The position numbers were made by a program, and so were the translations under genes. From Metapseudomonas otitidis (GTDB taxonomy: Bacteria > Pseudomonadota > Gammaproteobacteria > Pseudomonadales > Pseudomonadaceae), in the NCBI RefSeq assembly GCF_900111835.1, contig NZ_FOJP01000006.1, forward strand, positions 216,820 through 280,819: DNA of 64,000 nucleotides. Direction: 5' to 3'. Below the pieces are notes generated by a model. It saw only the letters and a list, made by a program, of their open reading frames with translations. It had not been told where the DNA came from and ran no database searches. Below are positions 63,359 to 64,000 of this stretch, piece by piece (the stretch's first letter is position 1; every line of letters begins with the position of its first letter).

Positions 63359-64000
63359 ATGCAAGACGTCGTCATCGTTGCCGCCACCCGTACCGCCGTC
63401 GGCAGCTTCCAGGGCTCGCTGGCCAACATCCCCGCGTCGGAGCTGGGCGCCGCCGTGATCCGCCAGTTGCTGGCCCAGACCGGCCTCGACGGGGCCCAGG
63501 TCGACGAGGTCATCCTCGGCCAGGTACTCACCGCAGGCTCCGGCCAGAACCCCGCCCGCCAGGCCGCCATCCTCGCCGGGCTGCCCCACGCCGTGCCGGC
63601 CCTGACCCTGAACAAGGTCTGCGGCTCCGGCCTCAAGGCCCTGCACCTCGCGGCCCAGGCCATCCGCTGCGGCGATGCCGAGGTGGTGATCGCTGGCGGC
63701 CAGGAGAATATGAGCCTCGCCCCCTACGTGATGCCCGGTGCCCGTACCGGGCTGCGCATGGGCCACGCCAAGCTGGTGGACACCATGATCCAGGACGGCC
63801 TGTGGGACGCCTTCAACGACTACCACATGGGCATCACCGCCGAGAACCTGGTGGAAAAGTACGGCATCAGCCGGGAAGCCCAGGACGCCTTCGCCGCCGC
63901 CTCCCAGCAGAAGGCCTGCGCGGCCATCGAAGGTGGGCGCTTCAAGGACGAGATCACCCCCATCCTGATCCCGCAGAAGAAGGGCGAGCCCATCGCCTTC
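63359..64000 (+). CDS. Acetyl-CoA acetyltransferase (thiolase), N-terminal part, cut by window edge
   Basis: 214 codons are present and the gene runs off the right edge. The thiolase active-site cysteine is C88 ([10 protein letters not shown]), and [17 protein letters not shown] is conserved. Thiolase splits acetoacetyl-CoA to two acetyl-CoA, the logical step after the CoA-transferase. GAGGAG precedes the ATG. The terminator at 63262-63311 lies between it and the transferase genes, so it may also have its own promoter. Confidence 0.93.
   Translation, partial: MQDVVIVAATRTAVGSFQGSLANIPASELGAAVIRQLLAQTGLDGAQVDEVILGQVLTAGSGQNPARQAAILAGLPHAVPALTLNKVCGSGLKALHLAAQAIRCGDAEVVIAGGQENMSLAPYVMPGARTGLRMGHAKLVDTMIQDGLWDAFNDYHMGITAENLVEKYGISREAQDAFAAASQQKACAAIEGGRFKDEITPILIPQKKGEPIAF

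Overview
The window is GC-rich chromosomal DNA from a Pseudomonas-type gammaproteobacterium. This is inferred from the imuA-imuB-dnaE2 SOS cassette without a lexA2 gene, the fused nuoCD within a 13-gene complex I operon, a chemoreceptor-transporter-chemoreceptor block next to nuo that recalls P. aeruginosa PA2652-PA2654, and short Pseudomonas-style palindromic repeats. I saw no rRNA, tRNA, insertion sequence, prophage or CRISPR array. Both ends cut genes: dnaE2 on the left and an acetyl-CoA acetyltransferase on the right.

Layout. 1-3.2 kb: damage-inducible mutagenesis operon (imuA-imuB-dnaE2, minus strand) behind a near-perfect LexA box. 3.3-8.4 kb: PAS-PAS-GGDEF diguanylate cyclase, serine acetyltransferase, RhtA-like exporter divergent from an XRE-cupin regulator, and two small hypothetical proteins. 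8.5-11.5 kb: cytochrome b561 and a membrane-anchored catalase-family peroxidase, divergent from an ECF sigma/anti-sigma pair. The shared intergenic region carries two mirror-image copies of one ECF-type promoter. 11.6-19.5 kb: FMN reductase, TlpQ-like receptor, Na+/H+-antiporter-family transporter, CtpM-like receptor, AI-2E-family permease and AlkB. 19.7-34.6 kb: the complete nuoA-N operon on the minus strand, closed by a strong terminator. 34.6-41 kb: an AT-richer regulatory gap, a secreted pectinacetylesterase/Notum-like hydrolase, a helical accessory-like protein, a DUF4442-type protein, PhoX with a candidate PHO box, a YkuD_2 protein and a 58-residue gene. 41-46 kb: an HlyD-RbbA-YhhJ transporter operon.

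46-54.2 kb is the most distinctive region. It holds a guanidine-I (ykkC) riboswitch followed by ABC binding protein, permease, ATPase, two DUF1989 proteins and a biotin carboxylase. Together these predict guanidine import and carboxylation/deimination rather than plain urea use. The carboxylase gene carries a two-hairpin palindromic repeat in frame between two domains, and a second element of the same family lies just upstream of the gene. No allophanate hydrolase gene follows.

54.5-60.8 kb holds a Tyr/Pro/Arg-rich lipoprotein, a LysR/alkylsulfatase divergent pair, small conserved-looking proteins, an AraC regulator with a LysE-type exporter, and a flavin reductase. 60.8-64 kb holds a LysR regulator divergent from a two-subunit 3-oxoacid (dehydrocarnitine-like) CoA-transferase and a thiolase, with an intrinsic terminator between transferase and thiolase.

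Functions were assigned by reading translated motifs and gene context. No database search was run, and family names and synteny are from memory.
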